From Rhodovastum atsumiense (GTDB lineage: Bacteria > Pseudomonadota > Alphaproteobacteria > Acetobacterales > Acetobacteraceae), in assembly GCF_937425535.1 (NCBI RefSeq), contig NZ_OW485601.1, positions 5,191,501 through 5,255,500 of the forward strand: a stretch of 64,000 nt of DNA. The letters run 5' to 3'. Shown piece by piece: positions 18,441-27,458 of the stretch (within the stretch, counting starts at the first letter, position 1; every line of letters starts with the position of its first letter). The notes under the pieces were generated by a model. The model was not told the origin of the DNA, did no database searches, and saw nothing but the letters and a program-made list of their open reading frames with translations. Both the position numbers and the translations under genes were made by a program.

Positions 18441-18659
18441 ATGTTTACAAAAATATTGAGCCTCGCCGTAGAAAAAGGCAGTTTGATTGCAAGGCGCTTG
18501 CAGCGACCTACGATCGGGCGCAGTTCTGGACTGCTCGGCAGCCTTCGGGCCGTGGCGGAAAGTGTTCGCGGCCAGATGGCGAACAGGCACCACAACCTGA
18601 GCCATCCAGCGACGACTGCGGATCGCCACCGTAAGTCGACGCCGTTCCTGCCGGGTTGA
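18441..18659 (+). CDS. Hypothetical small basic protein
   Basis: A 72-residue frame beginning MFTKILSLAVEKGSLIARRL with GGAGG at 18430-18434, six bases before ATG, and a TATAAT upstream. The first 50 residues look helical and amphipathic; the tail is histidine- and basic-rich. It is divergent from the split prophage gene and convergent with the operon to its right. No homology is recognised; the ribosome site is the best argument for it. Confidence 0.4.
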   Translation: MFTKILSLAVEKGSLIARRLQRPTIGRSSGLLGSLRAVAESVRGQMANRHHNLSHPATTADRHRKSTPFLPG

Positions 18660-18681
18660 GGCAGTCTCGCGGTGGAGGGCG

Positions 18682-19173
18682 TCAGGCATTGCCGCCTCCC
18701 TCCGCCGGGGTCTGGGCGGCATCGGTGCGCAGCGCCTCCCTTGCGCAGTGGATCGCGGTCAGCGCCTCGGGGCCTGGATCGGTCAGCTCGGTGGCGAGCA
18801 TGCCGGCGGCATCGGTGACGCGCCGCAGCGCGCTCCGCAACTGGTCGGCTTCCGTCCTCACCGCGGCGAGGCGGCCGAGGTGCCATCTCGCCTCGGGCCG
18901 GAACGAGCACCACAGCGGCTCATCCTCGTATCTGTCATTGGTGACGATCTGGTCTGGATCTTCACCGCGATTGACGGCCATCTCCCGCGCCACCGCCTCC
19001 ACATCCCCGGCCGGCGCCAGGACGGCGAGCACCGCGTCGGCCTGTCGTCGGTATAGCTCCGCGAGGTGGCAGTAGCGCGGCCGGTTGAACACCTCATCGG
19101 CCGGCACATCCTCGTAGTCGCCGGGCGCTGGGTTCGCCGCGAGCGCGCGGGCGATCGTGTCGCGGTCAGCCAT
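18682..19173 (-). CDS. Hypothetical prophage protein
   Basis: A 163-residue acidic, alanine-rich protein (MADRDTIARALAANP...). A helical middle part follows VFNRPRYCHLAELYRRQADAVLAVL. No catalytic motif is recognised. The start at 19173 overlaps the previous gene by 8 bp, which places it in the minus-strand early operon. Confidence 0.6.
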   Translation of the reverse strand: MADRDTIARALAANPAPGDYEDVPADEVFNRPRYCHLAELYRRQADAVLAVLAPAGDVEAVAREMAVNRGEDPDQIVTNDRYEDEPLWCSFRPEARWHLGRLAAVRTEADQLRSALRRVTDAAGMLATELTDPGPEALTAIHCAREALRTDAAQTPAEGGGNA

Positions 19174-19381
19174 TGGAGCGCTCTGCAAAATGCACCACCG
19201 CGTCGCGCACGACGCTCAGGTCATCGTTGGTTGATATCATCGCTTCCTCGGGCAGGGCCTCTGGCGCACGGACGATGATCGTGACCCTGATATCCGGCCT
19301 GCGCATCGGCGCCAGAACCGCCGCCATGCAGCGGTTCATGTGTGTCTGGAATGCGTCGAGGGGTGTCTGCTGCTCACCCAC
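19166..19381 (-). CDS. Hypothetical prophage protein
   Basis: A 71-residue protein. A GTG start at 19381 is preferred because it overlaps the upstream stop by 8 bp, as with its neighbours; an ATG lies 14 codons later. The sequence includes RVTIIVRAPEALPEEAM and DLSVVRDAVVHFAE. Function unknown. Confidence 0.5.
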   Translation of the reverse strand: MGEQQTPLDAFQTHMNRCMAAVLAPMRRPDIRVTIIVRAPEALPEEAMISTNDDLSVVRDAVVHFAERSNG

Positions 19382-19730
19382 GGCTCGCCTCCCACGCCGC
19401 GAGGGCGGCGCGCGCATCGGCGATTCCGGGCATATGGTCCATGGCGCCGGTATCCCATCCCTCCGGGATCAGGCCATGCACCGCCTCCGCCAGCCGCTCG
19501 GCCGTGGCGAGGCGGGCGCGGTAATTCTGATCCTGCCGTTCCAGCGCTTGGGCGCCGCGGTCGATTGCCTCATCCCGCTCCCGCGTCAGCCGCTCCACAT
19601 CCGCCTGGAGGCGCTGGGTCTCGGCGCGGAGCCGGTCAAGCTCAGCCCGGACCAGAGCGATCCGCTCAGCAGCGGATTTGAGAGGGTTGGCCCCTGCTGC
19701 TGCGGGAGCCGTGTGCTCGGTGGTGGTCAT
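19374..19730 (-). CDS. Coiled-coil prophage protein
   Basis: A 118-residue protein. Residues 18-75 form a long charged heptad region (ALVRAELDRLRAETQRLQAD, VERLTRERDEA), predicted coiled coil. The C-terminal part reads LIPEGWDTGAMDHMPG. The start overlaps the upstream stop (ATGA at 19730). The family is not recognised; it is a probable accessory protein of phage recombination or replication. Confidence 0.6.
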   Translation of the reverse strand: MTTTEHTAPAAAGANPLKSAAERIALVRAELDRLRAETQRLQADVERLTRERDEAIDRGAQALERQDQNYRARLATAERLAEAVHGLIPEGWDTGAMDHMPGIADARAALAAWEASRG

Positions 19731-20047
19731 GCCGCGATCCTTTCGGGTTCCGGCGCGGTGAGGATGGACGCTCCTGCCAGCGGTGGGTGGCAGGTCTGGC
19801 AGCACCATCCCGGCCCGTAGCCGGTAGTGGAGTTGGGATCGGACGCGAGGCGCCACCAGCGGCGCCCGTGGCAGACGATGCAGGGCTTGGCGCCATCCGG
19901 ACGCCAGTTGATGGGCCAGGACGGTGGCAACGCATCGACGTTGAACAGGTAGCTGGCCCAGGTGGCGATGCTTTCGCGCAGGGCAGCCGCTATCTTGGAC
20001 GACTGCCCAGGATCGCCCCGGCCGGTGGTGCGCGGCGCTTTGGTCAT
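19727..20047 (-). CDS. Prophage protein with two CxxC pairs (zinc-ribbon-like)
   Basis: A 106-residue protein. CIVCHGRRWWRL and WCCQTCHPP supply two CxxC pairs about 30 residues apart, the spacing of a zinc ribbon. The N-terminal part is helical and serine/alanine-rich. It is joined to both neighbours by ATGA overlaps. A DNA-binding or structural zinc role is likely; nothing more can be said. Confidence 0.6.
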   Translation of the reverse strand: MTKAPRTTGRGDPGQSSKIAAALRESIATWASYLFNVDALPPSWPINWRPDGAKPCIVCHGRRWWRLASDPNSTTGYGPGWCCQTCHPPLAGASILTAPEPERIAA

Positions 20048-20964
20048 GCTGCTTCCGCCATGGGCATAGACCACTGCAGCTCGTTCTCCTGGGCATTGAT
20101 CATCCGTCCGACGCTGGCCTCGACGTAGTTGACCTGGGACGAGTAGCCCGGCCACTCGTTCGTCAGCAGGCACCGCGCCCATGTCGCGGTTGCCTTGTGC
20201 ATGTCGGTGGTTGCGGCTTCCAGGAGCGTCTGGGCGACCTCGTAGATCGCGACGCAATAGGGTTCGTAGGTCTCGAAGGCGACGAACCGGAAAGCCTTCG
20301 GCGCCACGGGCAGTTTGCCGATCTCCGCCAGCGCGCGCCCGCCGGACCGATACTAGACATCCTGGGTCGCGTGCTCGCGCTCCATCGTCCAGTTGAAGTC
20401 TTCCGGCGCGGCGCTGATCCCGGTGGATTTCAGGTCATACCAGATACCGGTCGGGGCCATGCGGTCCACCATGGCGCGTGCCCACAGTGGGCCGATCTGC
20501 CACAGCAGCGTTGCCTCCGACTGGCAATCCGGATCGAAAAAGTCGGTGCAGGACTCGATCTCCATCATCTGCTCGACCACGGCGTCGGCGCAGTCATGCA
20601 GCTCTGCGAGGCGCCAGGAGAGGATGGGGATCTGTCCGGCCGCGCGTGCCTGGGCGCGGCGCACCTGATCCTGTTTCTTGTTCCAGTTGTCGGCGGCCAC
20701 CTCCATGACCGGGACGCCGGTGCCGAGGATCAGGGAATGCACGATGGCCCCCTCGTCCTTGGCCTGGGTCGGCTTGCTCGGCTCCCACTTCGGGTTCAGG
20801 CGCGGGTGCGCGTGCCACGCGTGCCGGGGGCTCCGCGTCGGGCGCCGGCCGGGGATCAGCATCTTGGCGATGCTGTGGGACAGGCTGGGCTCCGGGGCTG
20901 GATCGGAATGGTAGTCGGCGGCCCGGAGCGAATACACTCCGGGCTCGGTGAGGCGGACGGCCAT
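20044..20964 (-). pseudogene. RecE-like PD-(D/E)XK phage nuclease interrupted by an in-frame TAG
   Basis: One frame of 306 codons is broken by an amber codon at 20353-20355. The N-terminal part (GVYSLRAADYHSDP, SLSHSIAKMLIPGRRP) is the hallmark of RecE/exonuclease-VIII-like proteins; KDEGAIVHSLILG and IWYDLKSTG supply catalytic acidic and lysine residues. The TAG falls inside the QxxxY motif (Q-D-V-stop-Y). After it the family sequence continues without shift: YRSGGRALAEIG, TYEPYCVAIYEV, TNEWPGYSS. Single-strand annealing phages use such nucleases with a recombinase. Either a point-mutated pseudogene or a suppressed gene; a GTG at 20307 could re-initiate the last 87 residues. Confidence 0.8.
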
Positions 20965-20965
20965 C

Positions 20966-21871
20966 TCAGTAACCGATGCTGACGTGCGGGATGGCGCTGC
21001 GGGCGATGGCCTCCACGATTGTCTTGGCCTGGTCCTCCGTCAGGCCGATCGGCAGGCCGACCAGGGCCTGCAGGACGGCGCGGTTGATCCGGCCGCGGTG
21101 CCGTTTGTCGGCTGCCCGGCGCTCTTCCTCGGCTTTCCGGGCGGCTTCCTCGGCGGCGACCCGGCGGCGCTCGGCCTCGATCGCCTCCTGGCGCTCACGC
21201 TCCGCGCGGGCGGCAGCCTCCTGGCGTTCGCGCTCGGCCCGCACCTCTGCCTCGCGCCGGGCGGCTTCGGCGCGGGCGGCAGCTTCCTCGGCCTCCCGCT
21301 TCTGCTGCTCGATCGCCTCCCGCTCCGCAGCGGCACGACGTTCGGCTGCCAGGCGCTCGGCCTCCGCCTTGGCTGCAGCCTCCCGGGCGGCGCGCTCGGC
21401 GGCTTCCTGCGCGATCCTCGCTTCGCGCTCGGCCTGCTCCTTGGCGGCCTGCGCCTCGGCTTCCGCGCGCGCCCGCGCCTCGTCCTCCAGCCGACGGCGC
21501 TCGGCCTCGGCCCGGAGACGTGCCAGCTCGGCGCGCTCAGCCTCCCGGGCCACGGCAGCGGCGTGCATGGCAGACAGCTTATCCACCGTTGCGGCGCGGG
21601 CGTCGGCTGCTGGGTCGGCGAACTCCTGCCAATCCCGATCCCCGGTCTCCTGCGCCTGGGCCAACTTCGTCGTCTTGGCGTCCAGCTTCTCGGCCTCGGC
21701 CTTCGCCCATTTCTCGACGGCCGAGATGATGACCTGCGGGTTGCCGGGGGCGAACGCGACTTCCGCGGTCAGGGTCGGGATGACCTCGGTCGGGTCATCC
21801 GGCAGGACCAGCGTGGCGGAACCGGCAGTCGGCACAATGGCGGCCGGGGTGGCTTCGGTGGCGTCGAGCAT
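20966..21871 (-). CDS. Long coiled-coil prophage protein
   Basis: A 301-residue protein. After an N-terminal segment (VAFAPGNPQVIISAVEKWAK) residues 75-255 are an almost pure Ala/Arg/Glu coiled coil. A compact C-terminal domain follows (RINRAVLQALVGLPIGLTED ... IARSAIPHVSIGY), like phage proteins encoded next to RecE/RecT-type genes. It lies 1 bp from the nuclease gene. A role as recombination partner is an inference. Confidence 0.7.
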   Translation of the reverse strand: MLDATEATPAAIVPTAGSATLVLPDDPTEVIPTLTAEVAFAPGNPQVIISAVEKWAKAEAEKLDAKTTKLAQAQETGDRDWQEFADPAADARAATVDKLSAMHAAAVAREAERAELARLRAEAERRRLEDEARARAEAEAQAAKEQAEREARIAQEAAERAAREAAAKAEAERLAAERRAAAEREAIEQQKREAEEAAARAEAARREAEVRAERERQEAAARAERERQEAIEAERRRVAAEEAARKAEEERRAADKRHRGRINRAVLQALVGLPIGLTEDQAKTIVEAIARSAIPHVSIGY

Positions 21872-21873
21872 AG

Positions 21874-22068
21874 CTATTCGCCTTCCCTGATCATGTCCAA
21901 CTGCGCGTGCAGGGACTTGTTGATCTCGGACACCAACTCAGAGCGGACATCCGCGACATCATCGCCTTCGTCGAGGACAGCCTTCGCGCCGGCCTCCAAC
22001 GTGAGGTAATTCGAGTTGCCGAGGTTCGATGACCGCCGGGTGGTCATGTGCAGTTCAGTGATCTTCAT
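21874..22068 (-). CDS. Small prophage protein
   Basis: A 64-residue protein, MKITELHMTTRRSSNLGNSN..., resembling small early-operon phage proteins whose function is unknown. It overlaps the truncated gene upstream by ATGA and lies 2 bp from the coiled-coil gene. Confidence 0.65.
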   Translation of the reverse strand: MKITELHMTTRRSSNLGNSNYLTLEAGAKAVLDEGDDVADVRSELVSEINKSLHAQLDMIREGE

Positions 22069-22155
22069 CGCTGATACTCGCGCTGATATTCACGCGACTT
22101 GTATGATCGGTATTGTCCTGTGCGGCCTTCCTGATCGATGGCTTTGCATGATTTA
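22065..22155 (-). pseudogene. 3' remnant of a prophage gene cut by an IS5-like element
   Basis: The last 29 codons (CKAIDQEGRTGQYRSYKSRE ...) stay open up to the IS5-like end at 22156 and stop with an ATGA overlap into the next gene, as elsewhere in the operon. The 5' part is not present on the far side of the insertion cluster, so it has been lost. Confidence 0.6.
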
Positions 22156-22171
22156 GAGTCTGTCTCTGAAC

Positions 22172-22578
22172 TCATGCGGAACGAGCGAGCCGCCGGGTGA
22201 GCAGCATGACGGAGGCGGCGTAGAGGAAGGCGGTAGCCGAGGCGATGGTGGCCTCGAAGTCTCGGGCGAGACGGCGGTTTCGGCCGACCCACGCGAAGCA
22301 CCTTTCGACCACCCAGCGCCTCGGGTGAACGGCGAAGCCGACCTGACCGGGGGGCTTGCGGACGATCTCGATGGCGATGCACGTCGCGGCAGCCACACGC
22401 TCGGCGGCGTAGGCGGCATCGGCAAAGACATGCTTGATGAACGGGAAGCTGCCGCGCGACGCCTTGAGCACGGGCGGTGCGCCGTCGCGGTCCTGCACGC
22501 TGGCCGGGGTCACTTGGCCGGCCAGCGGGCGTCCGTCGGTGTCCACCAGAAGGTGGCGCTTGCGCCCATTGATCTTTT
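22172..22578 (-). pseudogene. IS5-like transposase, C-terminal part
   Basis: Encodes the second half of an IS5-family DDE transposase: INGRKRHLLVDTDGRPLAG, HVFADAAYAAERV (catalytic Asp) and VVERCFAWVGRNRRLARDFE (catalytic Glu). It ends with LTRRLARSA. The missing N-terminal half is at 25661-25969. Joining both across one copy of GATCTTTT restores GYDAGKKINGRKRHLL, which matches the family. Confidence 0.88.
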
Positions 22579-24239
22579 CTAGGTCGGCAAGATTGACTGT
22601 CTGCTAGACTGGGGGGTGGACCTTCCTTTCAGGAGGTGCGGATGGCCAGGATATCGCCCCGCGAGCGACCGGACCGGGAAACGGTGCTGTGGCCTATCCA
22701 GGAATCATGCCCGGCCTGCGGCAGCCCGATGCGGGTACGCTACGAGAACCAGCGCACGCTTGTGACGTTGGCGGGCCCGACGCGTCTGCGCCTGAAGGTT
22801 CGGCGTTGCGAGCAGGCTGGCTGCGAGCGCCGGGACCTTCCTTGGCGGCCTGAGGCGGAAGGCTCGATCGCCTTGGCGAAGCACGAGTTTGGGCTGGACG
22901 TGATCGCGCTGGCGGGGGTGCTGCGCCACCGCGACCACCGCAGCGTGCCGGAGATCCACCAGGCCCTGCGGGCGCGCGGGCTGGAGATCTCCGAGCGGAG
23001 CGTGACCAACCTGCTCGACCGTTACGACGAACTGCTGGCGACGTCGTTGACCGACAGCCGTCGGCTGCGGGCGCTGCTGGCGAAGCAGAGGCGGGTGATC
23101 CTGGCGCTGGACGGCTTGCAGCCGGACGTGGGGCACGAGGTCCTGTGGGTGGTGCGCGACTGCGTCTCGGGCGAGGTGTTGCTGGCGCGGAGCCTGCTCT
23201 CCGGCACGGCCAGGGACCTCGCCCCGCTGCTGAGGGAGGTGACGGAGGCGGTGGGCGTGCCGGTCGTGGGGGTGGTCAGCGACGGCCAGACCTCGATCCG
23301 TCGGGCAGTGGAGCGGGCGCTGCCCGGGGTGCCGCACCAGCTTTGCCAGTTCCACTTTTTGCGCGAGGCGGTGCTGCCGATCTTCGAGGCCGACCGGCAC
23401 GCGAAGAAGGAGTTGAAGAAGCGGGTTCGCGGCGTCCGCCAGATCGAGCGGTCCGTCGAGGGCAGCGATGAGCCGCAGGCCGAGGTGGTGCGCGGCTACT
23501 GCGCGGCGGTGCGCAGTGCCATCACCGACGACGGCCGTCCGCCGCTGGCGGCCGCGGGCCTGAAGCTCAAGGGGCGGCTGGAGGCGGTGGCGGACAGCCT
23601 GGACCGTGTGGCGGAAAAAGGGGGGACACGCCGCCGCTCGCGCGACTACAAGACCTGATCGAACGCGGTCTGGAGCAGACGGCCGCGTTGTGGCCGGACA
23701 TCGAGCGGGTCTATCCATGGGTGCACAAGGCCGCTCACCTCCTGAACAACCATGATGCCGAGGATGCTGCCACCCTCCAGCGTCGCTTCGACGGCCTGGT
23801 CGGCGCCATGGCCCGTCACCGTGACAGCGCAGGCAGCCTCAGCGGCGCCGTCGACCATTTCTGTAAGGTCACCCGCAGCTATCGCCCCGGGTTGTTCCAC
23901 TGCTACGCCGTCCTGGGCCTGCCGCGCACCAACAACGACCTCGAGCATGAGTTCGGCTCGCAGCGTTACCACGAGCGGCGGGCCACCGGCCGCAAGGTGG
24001 CCTCACCCGCGGCCGTGCTGCGTGGCGAAGCGCGCCTGGTCGCCGCCGTCGCCACCAGGCGCCATTCGCCCAACGGCGCTGATCTTGGCCGCGTCGACCG
24101 TGAGCGATGGAAGGAGTTACGACGGCGTCTCGATCGTCGGCGCCACGCCCGCACCATGCGCACCCGCTTCCGCCGTGATCCGACCGCCTATCTGGCAGAG
24201 CTGGAGGACAAAGCCTGCCAGTCAATCTTGCCAACCTAG
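22579..24239 (+). mobile_element. Insertion sequence with CTAG-ended inverted repeats, inserted in the IS5-like element
   Basis: 1661 bp. The left end is CTAGGTCGGCAAGATTGA and the right end, read inward, is CTAGGTTGGCAAGATTGA. An 8-bp duplication GATCTTTT lies at 22571-22578 and at 25661-25668, beyond a further element. IS256/MULE-like elements make 8-9-bp duplications, which agrees with the transposase type. Confidence 0.85.
22642..24239 (+). pseudogene. MULE/IS256-like DDE transposase in two frames (frameshift at 23615-23625)
   Basis: Frame one, from ATG 22642 (AGGAGG at 22631-22636), has an N-terminal zinc-binding CPACGSPMRVRY, then LALDGLQPDVGHEV (first Asp) and VVSDGQTSIRRAVERALPGV with CQFHFLRE, the SDG..C..H pattern of mutator-type transposases. 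It ends early at 23658. The rest (LQDLIERGLEQTAALWPDIE, VLGLPRTNNDLEHEFG with the last Glu) is in the -1 frame to 24239. The switch lies at AAAAAGGGGGG, a slippery run, so programmed -1 frameshifting is possible; a simple indel is the alternative. Family assignment is tentative. Confidence 0.7.
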
Positions 24240-25656
24240 CATTACAGTTGCTTTTTTTCTGTTCCCTCTCCATGTGTGATGCGCTGGTGGGAGGAACGGA
24301 TGAGCAGTGCAGGCATGGAGACGACGCTCGAACTCTGGGCGTCGTCGCTGCGGGATGTGAAAGCCCGCATGCGTTCTCTGTTCACGCAGGACCGGGTGGC
24401 GGCCTCTGCGGGGCAGTTCCTGGATGGGTTGCTCGGGCCTGAGCGGCGCAAGACCGGTTGGATGCGTGCCGAGGCGGCAGGCGATTCGGGCCCCTGGCGG
24501 CAACAGGCCATTCTCGGTCGTGGTCGCTGGGACGCCGACGCCTTGCGCGACATTGTACGCGACTACGCGCTGGAGACGCTGGCCGACCCGGAAGCGGTGC
24601 TGGTGATCGACGAGACCGGCTTCCTCAAGCAGGGTAAGTCGTCTTGCGGGGTGGCGCGGCAATACACCGGCTCGGCGGGCAAGATCACGAACTGCCAGAT
24701 CGGGGTGTTCGCCGCCTACGTGTCGCGCCATGGCCACGCCTTCATCGACCGCGCCCTCTACCTGCCGAAAGCCTGGACCGACTCCCCGGCGCGCCTTACG
24801 GCCGCGCATGTGCCGCCCGGGGTGAGCTTTGCCACCAAACCGCGGTTGGCGATGGAGATGATCAGGCGAGCCATCACCGCAGGCGTACCGTTTGCCTGGG
24901 TGGCGGCGGATACGGTCTACGGCGTGGGCGAGATCGAGATGGCGCTGCGCAAGGCGGGCAAGGGTTACGTGCTCGGCGTCAAATCGAACCAGACCTTCCA
25001 GTCCTGGATCGGCAAGCCGGAGGTATCGGGCACCGCCGAAGACATTGCGAAGGATCTTGCCCCCTCCGCCTGGAAGCGCCTCTCGGCGGGCGCGGGCACC
25101 AAGGGAGCGCGGCTCTATGACTGGGCCTACTTTGAACTGGCCGACCTCAAGGCGGCCGAATACGACGATAGCCAGAGTGGGCTCTGGACCCGCGGTCTGC
25201 TGATCCGGCGCAACATCACCGACGGCGAATATGCCTACTTCACCACCTGGTGCCCGGCCGGAACCGGCATCGAGAGGTTGGTGACCGTCGAAGGCCAGCG
25301 CTGGACGATCGAGGACAGCTTCGAAACCACGAAGAACGAGCTCGGTCTCGACCACAACGAAACCAGGTCCTGGCACGGTTGGCACCGCCACGTCTCCCTG
25401 GTGATGCTTGCCTTCGCCATGCTGGCGACCATCCGCCACCATGCCAACTGCCTGCCACCCCCAAAAACAATCCTGCGGACAGCAAGAAACCTTCCGAGCT
25501 CATCCGCTGGTCCATGCAGGAAATCCGACGCGTCGCCACACGTCTTGCGCAACGACGCATCCAGCCCGCACACGTTATCGCCTGGTCGCTCTGGCGACGC
25601 GCCCACCAAGCCGCTGCACAGCGCTCGCATCTGAAACGAAAAAAGCAACTGTAATG
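24240..25656 (+). mobile_element. IS701-family element with 4-bp CTAG duplication
   Basis: 1417 bp. The ends are CATTACAGTTGCTTTTTTTC and, read inward from the right, CATTACAGTTGCTTTTTTCG. CTAG is present at 24236-24239 and 25657-25660, matching the 4-bp duplications of IS701. It landed exactly in the terminal CTAG of the previous element, so it is the youngest layer of the nest. Confidence 0.88.
24276..25654 (+). pseudogene. IS701 family transposase, frameshifted near the C-terminus
   Basis: The DDE transposase is recognisable along its length: LFTQDRVAASAGQFLDGLLG, VLVIDETGFLKQGKSSCGVA, VAADTVYGVGEIEMAL and WTIEDSFETTKNELGLDH. After HHANCLPPP (about 25460) the frame runs into unrelated sequence, whereas the normal tail (KKPSELIRWSMQEIRRVATR, HLKRKKQL) continues in the -1 frame. 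The shift lies in the CCCCCAAAAAC run at 25458-25468. A one-base indel is the simplest explanation, leaving the transposase probably inactive. Confidence 0.85.
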
Positions 25657-25660
25657 CTAG

Positions 25661-25969
25661 GATCTTTTTGCCTGCGTCGTAGCCGCGTGGGCCACCTGCC
25701 TCGGTGGTCTTGACGCTCTGGCTATCGATCACCGCCGCCGAAGGGCTGGCCTCGCGACCGGCGCGCTCGCGGTCGGCCATGACGAGGTGATGGTTGATCA
25801 CCTCAAACACGCTGCGGTCGCGCCAGCGGGCGAACCAGCCATAGACCGTCTGGTACGGCGGGAAGCAAGGCGGCATCATCCGCCACGGGATGCCACCGCG
25901 GAGCACGTAGAAGATCGCATCCACAATGTCGCGCAGCGGCCATTCCGGTGTGCGGCCCCGCGGCATCAT
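25661..25969 (-). pseudogene. IS5-like transposase, N-terminal part
   Basis: From the ATG at 25969 it reads MMPRGRTPEWPLRDIVDAIF, YVLRGGIPWRMMPP, TVYGWFARWRD, HLVMADRERAGR and AVIDSQSVKTTEAGGPRGYD (first catalytic Asp), then AGKKI, where the nested elements interrupt. About 25 residues usual at the N-terminus are absent or degenerate, in line with damage at the right end of this element. Confidence 0.85.
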
Positions 25970-26053
25970 GTAGCAGACGCCACCTGCAGCCGGTTCGGGT
26001 TCTGAGATCGGCCATCTACCCTCGTTCCACTGGAATTCAGGAGGAGGGCGACG

Positions 26054-26479
26054 GTGGCCGAGCAGGAAGTCATCCGTATATTGCGTGACAAGCGATCCGA
26101 GTTGGCCGGGCTGGTGAAAGACCTGGAGTAGCAGCTGGGCGAGCGCCGCACCGCCTTGACGCACCTTGACGCGACCATGCGGCTGTTCGATCCGGAGATC
26201 CGACCCGAGGGGATCGGCCCTCGACCGCGGCGACGTTGCAACGCCTGGTTCCGTCCAGGTGAAAGCCTTCGGCTGATCTACGACGTGTTGCGCGATGCGC
26301 CACGGCCAATGACGACACGCGAAATCGGCGAACGAATGATGGATCTGAAAAGCATCGCGGTCAGCGACGACCGCCAGCGCGCGTTGATCCAAAAGACTGT
26401 GCTGGCGTCGCTGAATCGCGCCAAGGATACGATCGAGCGGGTCGAGACCGTGGGCGTGGTCGGATGGTGGGTGCGTTAG
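26054..26479 (+). pseudogene. Passenger gene of unknown function with an internal amber codon
   Basis: A GTG start with GGAGGAG upstream opens a frame of 141 codons broken only by TAG at 26129-26131 (KDLE-stop-QLGERRT). The rest is well formed: LTHLDATMRLFDPEIRP, AWFRPGESLRLIYDVLRDAP, TTREIGERMM and IQKTVLASLNRAKDTIERVE, a helical protein possibly of HTH type. I recall similar conserved hypothetical proteins in alphaproteobacteria but no function. Probably CAG mutated to TAG. Confidence 0.6.
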
Positions 26480-27458
26480 GCCACATGGGCACGCTGCCAG
26501 TAACCGCAGAAGTCGACCGATGGTCGGCAGCGCAAGGCCAGGCGAACCACCCCATGCACCTGCTCGCCGTTGCTGACGCGCCTTGCGTCTTCCCGCCAGG
26601 CGGCTTCCTGGGCATAGCGGAGGAGATACGGTCCGGCGATGTGGTGGTGATGCCCCAGCTCGCTGCGGCGCAGGCGGGAGAAGTAGGATTCCGCACCGTT
26701 GGTGCAGGCGCCGTTGATGCTGTAGCCCTCCTGATGGTTGATCCGCCGCATCGGGAACCTGGCGTGCAGCTTGTTCCAGGCCGGGCTCTCATCGGCATGC
26801 AGCACGGTCGCCTTGGCGATCCGCTGGGAGATGAGCGGTAGTGCGGCATCTTCGGTCGGCACCACTTGCACCAGCGTGGGACCGCGGCGTTCGCGCATCA
26901 CCACGACGACCTGGCGCTTGTCCGACCGGTTCTCGGCCAGCCGCCGGTCAACGCGGTTCGCCGCTAGATTGGCTGGCCGGACATGGCTGCCGAAATAGGC
27001 GCCGTCGAGTTCGACCTGACGTCCTGCACCGCCGATGCGCACCGCCTTCGCGCTGGACGCCATGGCCTCACGCATTTTGTGCGCCAGCACGAACGCCGTC
27101 TTGTACTGGACATCGAGTTCGCGGGAGAGCGCGAGCATGCTGTGGCCCTTGACCTCGTTGCAGAACGCGACAACCGCCAGCAGATACGTGCGCAACGCAA
27201 CTTATGGTGCGCGAACAGCGTGCCCGAGGTGATCGAGAAATCGCCACGACACACCTTGCAACGCCAGCGCGGCCGGTCCGGAGATCTTGGGCAGGCATAG
27301 CAGACCATGCAACCGCAGCCAGGGCAGACCGGCCTGCCGCCAGTTTCAGGCCAGCGCAGGCGCATGAACACGTTCACCACGCCGCTCTCCGACATGCGCA
27401 TGACCTTCGCCGCGCTGAGTGAGCGTGCCGCTGCGGAAAGCAGGAAATGTTGCGCCAT
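26476..27458 (-). pseudogene. IS1595/ISXO2-like transposase, frameshifted
   Basis: The N-terminal part has the zinc-binding domain CPGCGCMVCYACPRSPDRPR with CKVCRGDFSITSGTLFAHHK. At about 27199 a one-base loss moves the reading into another frame, where the DDE-type core continues: LLAVVAFCNEVKGHSMLALS, VELDGAYFGSHVRP, VLHADESPAWNKL and GACTNGAESYFSRLRRSE. With the shift repaired the length is about 325 residues, usual for the family. Inactive as it stands. Confidence 0.82.

Larger units (their letters stand above)
22156..26012 (-). mobile_element. IS5-like element, split by two nested insertions
   Basis: The left end GAGTCTGTCTCTGAAC starts at 22156 next to TTA, the kind of short target used by IS5/IS427-type elements. 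The transposase gene reads from about 25969 to 25661 and continues at 22570 to 22172. Everything between 22579 and 25660 is inserted DNA. The right end is not clean and seems truncated near 26012, where an IS1595-like element begins. Confidence 0.8.

Noticed and set aside
18234-18689. A longer minus-strand start at 18689 for the IS66-split gene, coupled to the gene upstream
   Set aside because: The extra 95 residues look like translated non-coding DNA and cross the AT-rich palindrome; starts at 18401 or 18380 give a compact protein.
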